DNA from: Pseudo-nitzschia pungens
Lineage: Eukaryota; Bacillariophyta; Bacillariophyceae; Bacillariales; Bacillariaceae
Direction: 5' to 3'
Length of the DNA stretch: 64,000 bases
Assembly (NCBI GenBank): GCA_037355855.1
Contig: CM074763.1
Coordinates: forward strand, 5,642,001 to 5,706,000
Below are positions 42,907 to 53,130 of the stretch, piece by piece. Position 1 is the first letter of the stretch. Each line of letters starts with the position of its first letter. The notes under the pieces are model-generated. The model searched no databases and was not told where the DNA came from. It saw only the letters and a program-made list of their open reading frames with translations. Both the position numbers and the translations under genes were made by a program.

Positions 42907-43396
42907 GTCCTCGGCCGGTCAGCGCACCCGTTTCAAGGCCTTTGTGGCCATTGGTGATTCCAACGGACACATCGGTCTCGGAGTCAAGTGCTCGTCCGAG
43001 GTTGCCACCGCCATCCGCGGTGCCATTACCTCCGCCAAGCTCAACATCGTTCCCGTCCGACGGGGATACTGGGGACGTACCTCCGGCCTTCCCCACACCG
43101 TCCCCTGCAAGGTCACCGGAAAGTGCGGTTCCGTTTCGGTCCGCCTCATTCCCGCCCCCCGCGGTACCGGATTGGTTTCGTCCCCCGCCGGAAAGAAGCT
43201 CATGAGCATGGCCGGCATCACCGATTGCTACTCCAGCTCGTCCGGACACACCCGAACCATGGGTAACTTCATCAAGGCCATTTACTACGCCCTGCGAGCG
43301 ACCTACGGATACCTCAGTCCCGAGCTCTGGAAGGAGAATCCGCTCCTTCCCCTTCCGTTCCAGGAGCACACCGACTTTTTGTCCAAGAAGCTCTAG
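42605..43396 (+). CDS. RPS2: Cytosolic small-subunit ribosomal protein S2 (uS5)
   Basis: 263 residues, ATG in ACACGATGAGT context, no intron. Residues 10-40 are an Arg/Gly-rich tail ([10 protein letters not shown]...), as in eukaryotic S2. Residues ~85-150 form the S5 N-terminal double-stranded RNA-binding fold, with the family signature around [20 protein letters not shown] and [13 protein letters not shown]. The S5 C-terminal domain follows ([40 protein letters not shown]). The length agrees with the eukaryotic family (about 250-295). It is a core component of the 40S subunit near the mRNA entry and decoding region. Codon use is GC-rich and strongly biased compared with neighbours, as expected for a highly expressed gene. 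Opposite-strand frames over it are shadows. Confidence 0.98.
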
Positions 43397-44025
43397 ACGA
43401 GCGCGAATAGTGTGCCAAGGACGATCTCTCTTGCGATTGCCTCGCTGGAACTCCGGAACGAACGGAAAGGAACGGAACGGAACGACACGAAACCCGCGTG
43501 CGGAAATCGGGGACACCCTCAAACCCCCTTGGACGCTCGTCGGGTTTCGGCGAAGCGAAATAATAACAATCTCGGAAGAGCGGATGGTTGGAACGTTTTA
43601 TTCGGGACGACGACGGAATGGAAAGCGTGCCTGAGGAACGCGGAGCCGCGTAGGTGGCCGACCGGACCGACCGTGTTTCGAGCGGACCCCGATGACGCGC
43701 GGTGTTGGTTTGCCGCAGTGCGAGTGCAGCACGAAGCAAGACCGCGCGAAATCGGTTTGCGTCACACAGTTGTAACACAATTTATTATCATTATCACTCT
43801 GGTACCTGTCATTGAATATTGTTCTACCATTACAGCAGCAGGATTAGGATGTCGGGATTCCGTCAACCTCTGTTTTCGTTCTCGACAGTGATGCATTCAT
43901 GCATGCATGCATGCACCCGGCAGTAGATTAAATTTATCTCATCGCATTCGTCATGCGCTGGTTCCTGCCTGCCTCGCACACCGGCCCATCAATGGTGGTC
44001 GGGTGCGACATCGTGATTGTGGAAT
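43397..44025. other. 3' flank of RPS2, no gene
   Basis: GGAACGGAACGG and CATGCATGCATG tracts; nothing coding supported. Confidence 0.4.
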
Positions 44026-44775
44026 TTACGGATAAAAATTACGCTCGCACCACTCGGTGAGTTCCTGAGCGGTCGGTAAGTCGTGGTAGTCGGAAGGGAC
44101 AGCCCCTGCCGCCGACGATGGAGGCTGGTCGGGCAAAATGAGTTCGATCGTTCCCGCCGCAGACGACGGCGACTGGTCGGGCAAAACGGGTTCGATCGTT
44201 CCCGCCGCAGACGACGGCGACTGGTCCGGTACTTGTAGAATCGTCCGTGCCGACGGCAATGAAGGATGCCCATCGGTCAGAATCGGTGCGGTTCCGGCTT
44301 CGGCTTCGGTTCCGGCTTCGGTTCCGGCTTCGGCTTCGCTTCCGGTTCCGGTAGTTTGAGTTTGAGTTTGATGGTCGTGTTGATTTCGTTCTGTTTTGTA
44401 TCGTCGGATTGGGTGCACGCAGGGTTGGGTGGTGTACGTGTGCGGTTTTTGTTGGAGAAAAACGACGATGGCGAGACGGAACGAGCAAAAGGTGGGTGGC
44501 TGGGTGAGTGGTTGAGTGGTTGATTGAATTGAATTGAATTGAATTGAATTGATTCCATTCCATTCCATTCCATTCCATTCCATTCCATTCCATTCCATTC
44601 CGTCCCGTTCCGTTCCATTTCGTCGAATAACCGGTCGCGTTGCGTTGCGTTGCGTTGCGTTGCGTTGCGTTGCGTTGCGTTGTGTTCCATTCCGTTCGGT
44701 GCGTGTCGTTCTGTGCCACGAGACAAGCAATCGCAATCGCAATCGAATCATTTTGTTGTTATTTTTTCTCACCAT
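44026..44775 (-). other. Low-complexity frame with 48-bp repeats, coding status doubtful
   Basis: A 249-codon minus-strand frame runs through GGAAT and CAACG pentamer tracts (44521-44685), EAEAGTEAG repeats, and three ~48-bp units around 44120-44235 giving LPDQSPSSAAGTIE. It ends in the less repetitive DLPTAQELTEWCERNF. The end could be a terminal exon, but most of the frame is microsatellite. I do not call a gene. Confidence 0.25.
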
Positions 44776-46129
44776 TGCATCGGCACCCGTGGACGGCCGG
44801 GTGGATTCCGTCGTCGTTGGGATTCTGGTGGCAGCAGTTGCAGTGGCATTGAGAAAACAACTGGAACTGGTTTTGCATATAGGCTGTCGTTCGTTCGTTC
44901 GTTCGTTCGATCGATCAGAGAGTGGTATGAAATAATGGGTGTGAGAAATAGGGACTCACTCGTTCCATCGGTTGCGTTCGGTTCGATGCAACAATCACAA
45001 TTCATTACAGCACGGTACGGTACGGTACGGTACGCTAGATACAGGAGACTGCACGGAACCTTACTGTACTGGTGGTGCACGATCGTGCCGTTAGGGTAGT
45101 AGTAAGAATAAAAATAGTAAACGATGGCGGATGCATTCATGATGTGCGATTGTTTCTTCTCCTCTTTTGGAATTATGAGGCTGGAGGAAAGTAAGTGAGT
45201 GAAAGAACGTCACGATCGTGCCGTTAGGGTAGTAAGAATAAGAATAGTAAACGATGGCGGATGCATTCATGATGTGTGATTGTTTCTTCTCCTTGGATTT
45301 GGTGGATTGTGAAGAAGCGGGATGGATGAAAGAAGTGAATTTTAGTAATCTAATCTTGCAGTGTGATTTTGACTGAACGCGCATCAACGAATCAAAAAAA
45401 ATTGTTCGTTCGTTCGGGATGGCACAAAGAATCATACCGTAAGGTTACGATACCGTACCGTACCGGACGTAATATCGGATCAATGACGAGAAGGAAAAAA
45501 AAGAGTTCTTCTTGTGACAATGAATCAATCCCGAATAGCTAGTGAATAACCTTACTTTTCATTGAGTTTGAGAGAGAGGAGTGAGTCAGTCGAGTTATCT
45601 GACGATTAGAAGTATTTGAGAAGATTTCGAGGCCAAAAATACGTGTCGTAGAAGTAATAGCCTTTTTCTCGACGAATAAGGCTTTTAGCCAAAGCCAATG
45701 GTAAGATTACGGTAAGCTTAGTCGTATTGCGTGACCTTACTTGATACAGTAACCTTATGTATTGTCTCTTTCTACGGTAAATCTTAATTACGAATAATTG
45801 TTTGGCTCACACGTCACATACCGGTAGAATACTTGACTTGTCCTAGTATTCAATGCCGGTAGGGTGTTTTCAACTGTGATTAAAAATACTGCTACTAGTA
45901 GTAAGTTACCGTACTAATAATCGTACGGTAAGATTAACCTTTTCATTACATCATGATGACGTTCTTCCCGAATGTTTTTGTCTACCGCGTGTGGAACATG
46001 CGACGAATGCACAGACATGTACTGCACATAAGGTTACTACTATGGGCCTATTTTTTGGCCCGGGCGTACCCCATGTTGGAGTCTTCCGCGAAGCACGATT
46101 CTAATTGAGATTTTGATTTTGAGTTTGAG

Positions 46130-46161
<32 letters not shown>

Positions 46162-47559
46162 CGACCGAGATTGAGATTCGTTCCGCAGTTATCGCTCATT
46201 CATCAATTGTCGATCGACAAAACAAAAATCATGTTCCACCCTCGGAACTTTGGTACGATACCGCACTTTGACCGCTGCGATGCCGGACACTCTCGTGCGT
46301 GATCTCGTTTTGCTCTCGGAGAAATGGATACCATGAATAGATAATAAATCATGATAAACAATAATACTAGTAGTACTAATGAATCCATCTCATCCTCGCG
46401 GCTGGGTCACTTACCGCGAGCGGATTCCTCTCGGCGTCGCATTGCGTTGCGTTGCGTTGCGTTGCGTTGCGTTGCTGTATGCGTGTGTTCGCTTGCGATC
46501 GCAAGCTGCACCGCGGTCCTCCTCATCTTTGTTGCTTCCGGTGTCGGCACGACCTTTGATGTCCTCAACATTCGGCACTTCCGCAACGACCGCCGGCAAA
46601 CCTTTACGGGTACCGCACACGAAACGGGAGGTTCGACATACAGACAAAACAACAATAGTCATGGCGAAAGGAACAATCTGGGATCCGAAACGAGTTAGTT
46701 CGGTTCGTTCATTGGCAACAAACGAAGGAACGAACGAACGGACGAACCGTCCAATACCAACAGGATGTATGCTGTTGTAGGTATGCGGTGCACGAGACGG
46801 TAGGTTCGAGGTACGGTATACGATATATAGTCATCACCAACCAGGGCATGCTTGGCCTGTCGTGTCATCCTCACATCGAATACACTACCATAGCATACAA
46901 TATAATATATGATGAGAGTAGAGACCGTGTGCGTGTGTATGTGTGTGTGTGTGTGTGTGTGTGTCGCAAAACCAAGCAACGCAGTGGGAGCTGTTGCGTC
47001 TGCGCTGGTATTTTGGTCTCGGCGTCAACACATTAAGATTTACCCGTTGCTCGGGACGTGTGTGACGATTGCACATGGGTCGCGGTCAATGGCATTGGTG
47101 TGGAATGGAACAAGAAATTGTGGATGCCGATGTGCTCTTTCGCGCGTTGGTCGTTTCCTGCGGAGGGTGTCGCCGTTCGAATCGGTGCGGTCGAGGCGAT
47201 GCCCACCCACTCGTTTCCGGTCCGGTCCGGTCCATTCCATTCCATCAGTGCCCTGTCGGGAGACCTACATCCCCGCGATTCTTGCCGTTCCATTCCGTTC
47301 CGTGCGGGCCCACCAACCGGATGGCATCCTTGCCCGCCCGCGGGGAATCCATCAAAAGTGCTCCCGAGCAACTACCGTGCTTCGTATTTCTTTCGTTGCG
47401 TCGCTTCGCTTCGCTTTCGAACACGAATCAATGAATGCACCCACCGCAAACCAAGACAAGAGCGACCGGGTGTGGTTCGAGTTCTTTGTGCCGTGCTATA
47501 CGGCCAACAACGCGCTCGAATGGACCGCAACGCAATACACCGAACGAATCATTCGTACG

Positions 47560-47590
<31 letters not shown>

Positions 47591-48025
47591 GCACACACAA
47601 GCATGTGACTCGATGATGACGAAGGACTATGCAGCGCAACTATCCTATATAACGTTTCGTTTCGTTTCGTTTCGTTTCCTTTTGTTCGCGGCCGGCCTTG
47701 CAACGCATCCGTCGCGGGAGTGTCTTGGCAGCGGGCCCTTCGCACATTGCAACTCCGTTGCTGCGCTCCTTGTTCCGAGCTCTGCCGGGTCCGGGTCGTT
47801 CCGCGGGAATTCCTTTCCGGTCCTTTGGTTGCAACCAACCAACCAACCAACCAACCAACCGCACGCATTGGCAACCGCGGTTTCGCTCGCAACTCCATTG
47901 GCATTTATATTGGCACTTTCACTCGCTTTTGCATTTGCATTTGCATCGGCATTTGCATTTGCATTTGCATCGGCATCCGCACCTGCCGGTGGTCAATACA
48001 TACACGACCCAACCGTTGGCACCAA
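44776..48025. other. Long microsatellite-rich intergenic region
   Basis: Contains a direct repeat of ~86 bp, period 133 bp (CACGATCGTGCCGTTAGGGT at 45078 and 45211). Also TTGCG/CGTTG pentamers (46438-46475), a GT run (46925-46962), an AC run (47560-47600), TTTCG pentamers (47655-47680), CCAA tracts (47835-47862) and CATTTG hexamers (47930-47980). The 323-codon plus-strand frame at 47058-48029 is assembled from these tracts. No gene supported. Confidence 0.5.
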
Positions 48026-48568
48026 CTAGGCCGTCCAGGACCACACAAAGACGGTCAGCCCCGACAGAAGAACGACCGCTTCCTGCGGCGACGGAGGCCA
48101 CTTGCCGCCCCTGGACGGAGCGATGCGTCTCATCCACTCTGGGGCTTCCTTTCGGTCCTTCCAGTTCAGGTGGGATTCGTCGACGTCGACGTCGTGCTGC
48201 TTCTGCCGCTCGTTTGGTCCGGGTGATTCCGGATGCTCGTTCGCGCTCGCGTCTTTGCTTGCCGTTTGGGGGTGGGTCGTCTCGGCATTTGCATTTGCAT
48301 TTGCATTTGTTGTGTTGGTATTGGTTTTCTTGTTATCATTAGTATTATTATTATTTGTTTCGCCTCCGGCGACCCGTGCCGTAGAGGAAATGCTTCGGTG
48401 GAAACCGATGGTTTTTGCGGATGCGGATGCGGATGCGGGTGCGGGTTCACTTCCGCGTCCCCGTCCGATCCTTGTGCGATTCGAAGAATGCCAATGTTGC
48501 CGTTGCAACCCTCGTGGCGCGGCCCGAGCTAGAAGGGACGATCTCATCGTTTTGGTCGAAACGGACAT
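48026..48568 (-). CDS. Probable mitochondrial small membrane protein, 180 aa
   Basis: Start chosen at ATG 48568 (MSVSTKTMRSSLLARAAPRG). The open frame continues upstream, but this ATG begins a good mitochondrial presequence: Arg/Ser/Ala rich, no acidic residues in the first 40, followed by a second cleavage-like stretch (FHRSISSTARVAGG) at about 57-69. Residues 70-130 are Asn/Thr/Ala-rich low complexity, partly encoded by CATTTG-type hexamer repeats. The C-terminal 50 residues look conserved (NWKDRKEAPEWMRRIAPSRG, then GKWPPSPQEA). They end in one hydrophobic helix (AVVLLSGLTVFVWSW) two residues from the stop. This fits a single-pass inner-membrane protein, perhaps an accessory subunit of a respiratory complex; the family is not recognised. 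The low-complexity middle may vary in length between alleles. Confidence 0.6.
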   Translation of the reverse strand: MSVSTKTMRSSLLARAAPRGLQRQHWHSSNRTRIGRGRGSEPAPASASASAKTIGFHRSISSTARVAGGETNNNNTNDNKKTNTNTTNANANANAETTHPQTASKDASANEHPESPGPNERQKQHDVDVDESHLNWKDRKEAPEWMRRIAPSRGGKWPPSPQEAVVLLSGLTVFVWSWTA

Positions 48569-48840
48569 TGTGTGCGCGGAATATTTATCTGGCTGTCTGG
48601 CTGTCTGGCTGTCTGACTGTAAGCATCTATTGCTATCGACCGGTGTTGTGATGGATGGTTGTGAGCCGAATGATATTGCGCGTTGAGCTTTGCTACACGT
48701 ACCGGAAAAAAAAACAAAAACAAAAAACAAAACAAACGGATCAGCGTTGCGATTTACAGTAAAATACTTCGCGGGGAGATTGATTCATTCGTTTCGTTCT
48801 CTGTTGGTGAATGATGGTTACTAATCATGTGCTGGGCAAT

Positions 48841-48876
<36 letters not shown>

Positions 48877-49783
48877 CATGGGCAAGAGTGTCCCCGTTCA
48901 CTTACCGCGAGGTATGTCGTGATGTTATGTTATGTTATGTGATGCAATGTGTCGGATTACCTACACAGAATGCCAAGTAACCTTTCGGTGTGGGTAAGAT
49001 TATGGAAGACACCATACGGTACGAACTGCTCCTGTTCCCAGAGAGAGAGAGAGAACAAGAGAGCGAAGAGAGAACGACCCACCCGTAAGGTTAACGCCTT
49101 ACCCGGTACGTGATTCATAATTATTATTTTGATGATCGGATCGGTTGTTTGTGGATAATCTTACTGAATGACATTACCGCACTAAAAAAAAACTACGTAC
49201 GTAGTATTTAGTACTACGTACTTCGTACTGTAATACGAAGCACTACGAACTACGGACGTAGGTAAGTTAAGGTTACTAGAACGAAGGACGAAGTAAGACA
49301 TTACAGTAAAAATAATAATACTTCGTAATAAAATCGTGTACGGAGAGAAAAAAATAATAACTGCATCCAGGGCATGGAATTAAGGTTACTAGCGTTAGTA
49401 ATCTTAGTTTGTAAGTTACGTAAAAATACGAAGTAAATCTTACTCGTACAAATTCTTTTTGTTTTTTGGTTCTGATGATGACTGTGGATCGCGGAAAGAC
49501 AGAGGTGCGCAAGTTTTTGGAGTCAAAGATTGATCTTTGTGATCATTCTTACTCGTGACACCTTTTTTCGATTGTTTGGGATTGATGTGAGAGAGCAAAA
49601 ATAAGGGAAAGAGAAGTTTCAAGATTGATGGCGATGATTGGTGGTTTAGGTTGATTCTCATTCGTGTTTCTGAGATTGTTGGAGGGATGAGAAAAAACGA
49701 GGGATGAGAATCGTTTTTCGTACATACTGGCACTGTACCGATCCGTACGTATACTTCAGTACGTACGTACTCGTACGTGCAGT
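48569..49783. other. Intergenic
   Basis: CTGGCTGT tract at 48588-48620, CAACAG hexamers at 48842-48876, GAGA run at 49041-49055, and clusters of TACGTAGTA and AAGGTTACT words at 49195-49400. No gene. Confidence 0.45.
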
Positions 49784-50185
49784 TCATGCAATTTTTGAAA
49801 CATGGTGTTCGATTGTCCCCCAGTGGCACCCGAACCAATCGGAGAGTTGGGCAGCAATCTCTTCCTCATCGTCCTGGTCTTCGTCTTGGTCGTCTTCATC
49901 TTGGTCGTCTTCGTCTTCGTCGTCGTCTTCGTCGTCTTGGTCGTCGTCTTCTTCGTCTTCGTCGTCTTCGTCTTCGTCGTCGTCGTCTTCGTCGTCGTCT
50001 TCGTTGTTGGAAACCTCGACATCCTGGCAGTGGCAGTTGTCACCTGATGGTGTCACAAATAATTTGGTGTGGTTTGGTTTGTTGCAGCGCGGAACGAAAA
50101 CGAAAAAAATCATTCCGGTCGTCAAAAACGGTATGGTATGTTCGTGTGGCGAGACAGAACAAGAGAAGAGTGAGCGGCGAATCAT
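49784..50185 (-). CDS. Possible acidic protein or terminal exon, doubtful
   Basis: Minus-strand frame of 133 codons ending at 49784. The core is a ~55-residue Asp/Glu run encoded by imperfect GTCTTC/GTCGTC repeats (49860-50005), bracketed by non-repetitive sequence: NCHCQDVEVSNNE before and EEIAAQLSDWFGCHWGTIEH after. That flanking sequence has coding character. A second minus-strand frame at 50540-50275 (MNIRQEQQQQPAYVPSPTMR, then ACQRCNGKW) could be an upstream exon, but I found no clean splice pair joining them. Treat as a candidate only. Confidence 0.3.
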   Translation of the reverse strand: MIRRSLFSCSVSPHEHTIPFLTTGMIFFVFVPRCNKPNHTKLFVTPSGDNCHCQDVEVSNNEDDDEDDDDEDEDDEDEEDDDQDDEDDDEDEDDQDEDDQDEDQDDEEEIAAQLSDWFGCHWGTIEHHVSKIA

Positions 50186-52860
50186 TTCGGTATTTCATAC
50201 CGTTTCGTCTTCGTTCTTCGGCGCCACGCCGTGAAGTGCCGCAAGCCGATCGATCGATCCATCAATCAATCAAATCAATCGCAATCGCAATCGCAATCGC
50301 AATAGCAATCGCAATCGCAATCCCAATCGAGCCACTTGCCGTTGCATCGCTGGCACGCGTGGGAAACCGGTTGACCGATGTCGATGTCGATGGTGCCTCT
50401 GCCGCCGAAGCGCCAAATAAAGACCAGTCGATCGACCAGGGAAGCCACGGAGACAACGACATGGAGGAACTTCCCAAACTTCCTCATCGTGGGGGATGGC
50501 ACGTATGCTGGTTGTTGCTGCTGTTCTTGTCGGATGTTCATCGTCGTTGTCGAAAAAATAACAAACAATGATGATTTCCACCGGGATCGGTCGAAGGCTG
50601 CGCGTAAGCCTTACCGTACGGCACGCGGAAAATCGATCTCCATCGTTCCGAAAAAAAATTCCTTAGGTTACGTAATTACCACTCTTCCATGCCGGTGCTT
50701 GATGGGCCCGTCATTGTTCTTCTTCCCTACTACGCTAAATAAGAAATTGTTGAGTCACTTCAACCGATGCGTCACGATCCTTTTACGCTGGACGCGAACA
50801 TTAAATTTAATTCATTCTTGTAGCTCAAATTGCAGAACATCCATTACAAGAAGAACGATACCACATTATTATTGTAAGAATCTCCTAGACAATCGATTGA
50901 CTCCTCGAACGAAGTTCGTAAGACCTAACTTACGGCATTACCGGTACATACTACCGGTACATCGATATGAGCGCGGTACGAAGTAAGGTTTACGAGTAAG
51001 CTTACGAGCATATGACATTTTTGAGACCTCTTCATCATCAAAGAAAGCACAACTTCAACCATGATAGCATTGCCTTGCTCCTTCTTACTCGTAGTAGTGC
51101 AGTAGCACACCAATATCATGAAGACACTCCTCAACCCTTACATAGCCCATAGACATTCTTCTTGTAGTAGTACTACTACTACTTACAGTACTAGTACTAC
51201 TAGTACTAGTACAACTTTCTTTAGTACCCCCTCTCTAATAGTTAGTCTACTACTAGTGCTACTACTGCTACTAATAGTATTACAAGTAGTACAAATACCA
51301 CCAAGAGTAGTAGTAGTAGTTTGTTGCTTTGTTGAGCTGGAAGAAGTTGAGCCAAGATCTGTTGGCTTGCTTCTTGCTGCTGGGTGGTGCTGGTGGTGCT
51401 GGTCACCATACTAGTAGTATCATCAACAAAACTGTGGAGGACAATACTCCTTGTCCCAGCAGGAGTAGAACTGATACACACAATTCATACTACAGAAGTT
51501 CTTGTTTCGTCACAATTAGTAGTAAGGTTAACTTGCTCCAAACCAAGTTCGGTACTACTCCTCGTCGTATTGAAAAAACTAGTAGTACACCTTAGTTACG
51601 AAGAACAGTAACCTTCTTCGAAGTATTTATTTTTTTGTCCCTTTCGAGCTCGTTGCACGCACGCTTACTCGTAAGTTACTCGTAAGGTTACTCGTACTCG
51701 TACTCGTAATTCTTATTCGTACTCGTAGTCTTACTCGTACGTACCAGATCTGGTGATTCGGTGGTAAGTAACTTACCGTACATGGTACGGTACACTTCTA
51801 CTACTAATATTTTGCCCTTATTCCTACACGTACCGTACGAGCAACCAGCTGTACCTGCACAAGCAGAGCTACGGCACGGTATCGGGACTGATACGTAAGG
51901 TTACCTGAGATTGCTCGACGAATCTCGATCACGGTGAGTGCATCCTACAAGTAATTACCGTAAGGCTACTCGTAGAGCTACTCAGAATGAAAGTTCGTAC
52001 TGTGAGGATGAATCCCGAATGGCTAAGATCTTACTACGTATTCAATAGTGAATAACTCACGAGTACCGCACCGCACATGCGAATATTGAGTAGGCATTGG
52101 ATACGGTACCAGTACATTTTGCAGGATAGCATCGTGACTACATTCTCATCAACCATCAACAAACTACTAGCCTCAGTCAACAAACGTAATAGCAGCTTGA
52201 TTACTGCTTTCGCCGCAGCCAACGAACGATTCCTCCCTTTAACATCGTTTCTTGAAGGTTGCGTATTTTCGCCGAAGTTTTTGTGTTGTTTTGAGCGGTT
52301 TTTGGTAGGTGCTTGAGTCCTGCTGTCGCATGGGGATGGGTTTGGTTCTAGCCCAGAAACTTGCCGGAGAATACAAACAACCAACACCGACAACACCCCA
52401 TCAGTAGATGAACAAATTGAAGAATTCGACAAAGGATTCGCCTAAATTGACGACGCCCTTAAAGCCATCGAATCCAACAACAACAAGAATTAACAGTGGC
52501 AGGAACGCTTCGACACCGTAGACAAAACCGCGTGCATGCGTTCTCACAGCCAAACTTGACAAAATCACTTCAAAATTTAAAGCGAATTAACCTTACCAGT
52601 ACTGGTACTCTCACACACCGAAGATGGTATCGAAAGACAGCTGGCCCAGTTTGCACAAGCTGCCGTACGTACATTTTGCACGTATCGTACATACTGCAAC
52701 GCTCATCAAATCAATTTTGTCCAATCCTACATTAGGTTGTGTTTGTGAGGATGAATCCCTAGTAACTGCTTCTAATTCGTCATGAATAACCTGACTCTTA
52801 CTTTAACACATGCGTACCGTATATCGACAAATAAATACGAAGTACTCCGTAATACATAGT
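50186..52860. other. Intergenic with hexamer and trinucleotide tracts
   Basis: CAATCG hexamers at 50276-50328, CTACTAG/TAGTAG tracts at 51165-51320, and a dense run of TTACTCGTA words at 51660-51750. A short decayed coding-like stretch at about 52385-52510 (frame with VDEQIEEFDKGFA, a stop, then IDDALKAIESNNNKN) is too short to name. Confidence 0.4.
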
Positions 52861-53130
52861 AATTCAGATTGAGGCTCCTCCTTCGCCACGGTCCCGCCGC
52901 AGCACCAAGCTCGTCTTGCTCATCCCTACCTTCACCCAGGGGTCATGACCCCTGCCTTCAACTACGTCATGTACGGAAGCTAGGCGCGGCCGGACATTGA
53001 TTCCTTTTCGTGGTTAGCACGCACCCGAAAGGCAGCCAATGGTGATGCTCCCGTCTATCCCTACAATCCGTCCCTCTATCCTTCCGACGGTACGGTCACT
53101 CAACCTACGGTTTTCATTTGTCGTCTCCGT
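52861..53130 (+). pseudogene. Decayed coding fragment interrupted by a hAT-end palindrome
   Basis: The frame reads EAPPSPRSRRSTKLVLLIPT up to a 26-bp insertion (18-bp palindrome plus 8-bp duplication). In the same phase after it comes NYVMYGS, a stop, then ARPDIDSFSWLARTRKAANG and DAPVYPYNPSLYPSDGTVTQ. The 26 bp shift the frame. Coding character on both sides in matching phase indicates a former gene or transposon ORF. Family not recognised. Confidence 0.5.
52937..52954. mobile_element. 18-bp hAT-end palindrome with near-perfect 8-bp duplication
   Basis: CAGGGGTCATGACCCCTG is a perfect palindrome formed by the first ten bases of the hAT-like element's end and their reverse complement, overlapping by AT. 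It is flanked by CCTTCACC (52929-52936) and CCTTCAAC (52955-52962), 7 of 8 identical. It looks like an element reduced to its two tips. Confidence 0.6.

Noticed and set aside
42530..43522. 330-codon minus-strand frame over RPS2
   Set aside because: Shadow of a strongly codon-biased, GC-rich ribosomal protein gene.
47058..48029. 323-codon plus-strand frame
   Set aside because: Runs through AC, CCAA and CATTTG microsatellites and frameless sequence; no domain, and overlaps the 3' end of the minus-strand gene.
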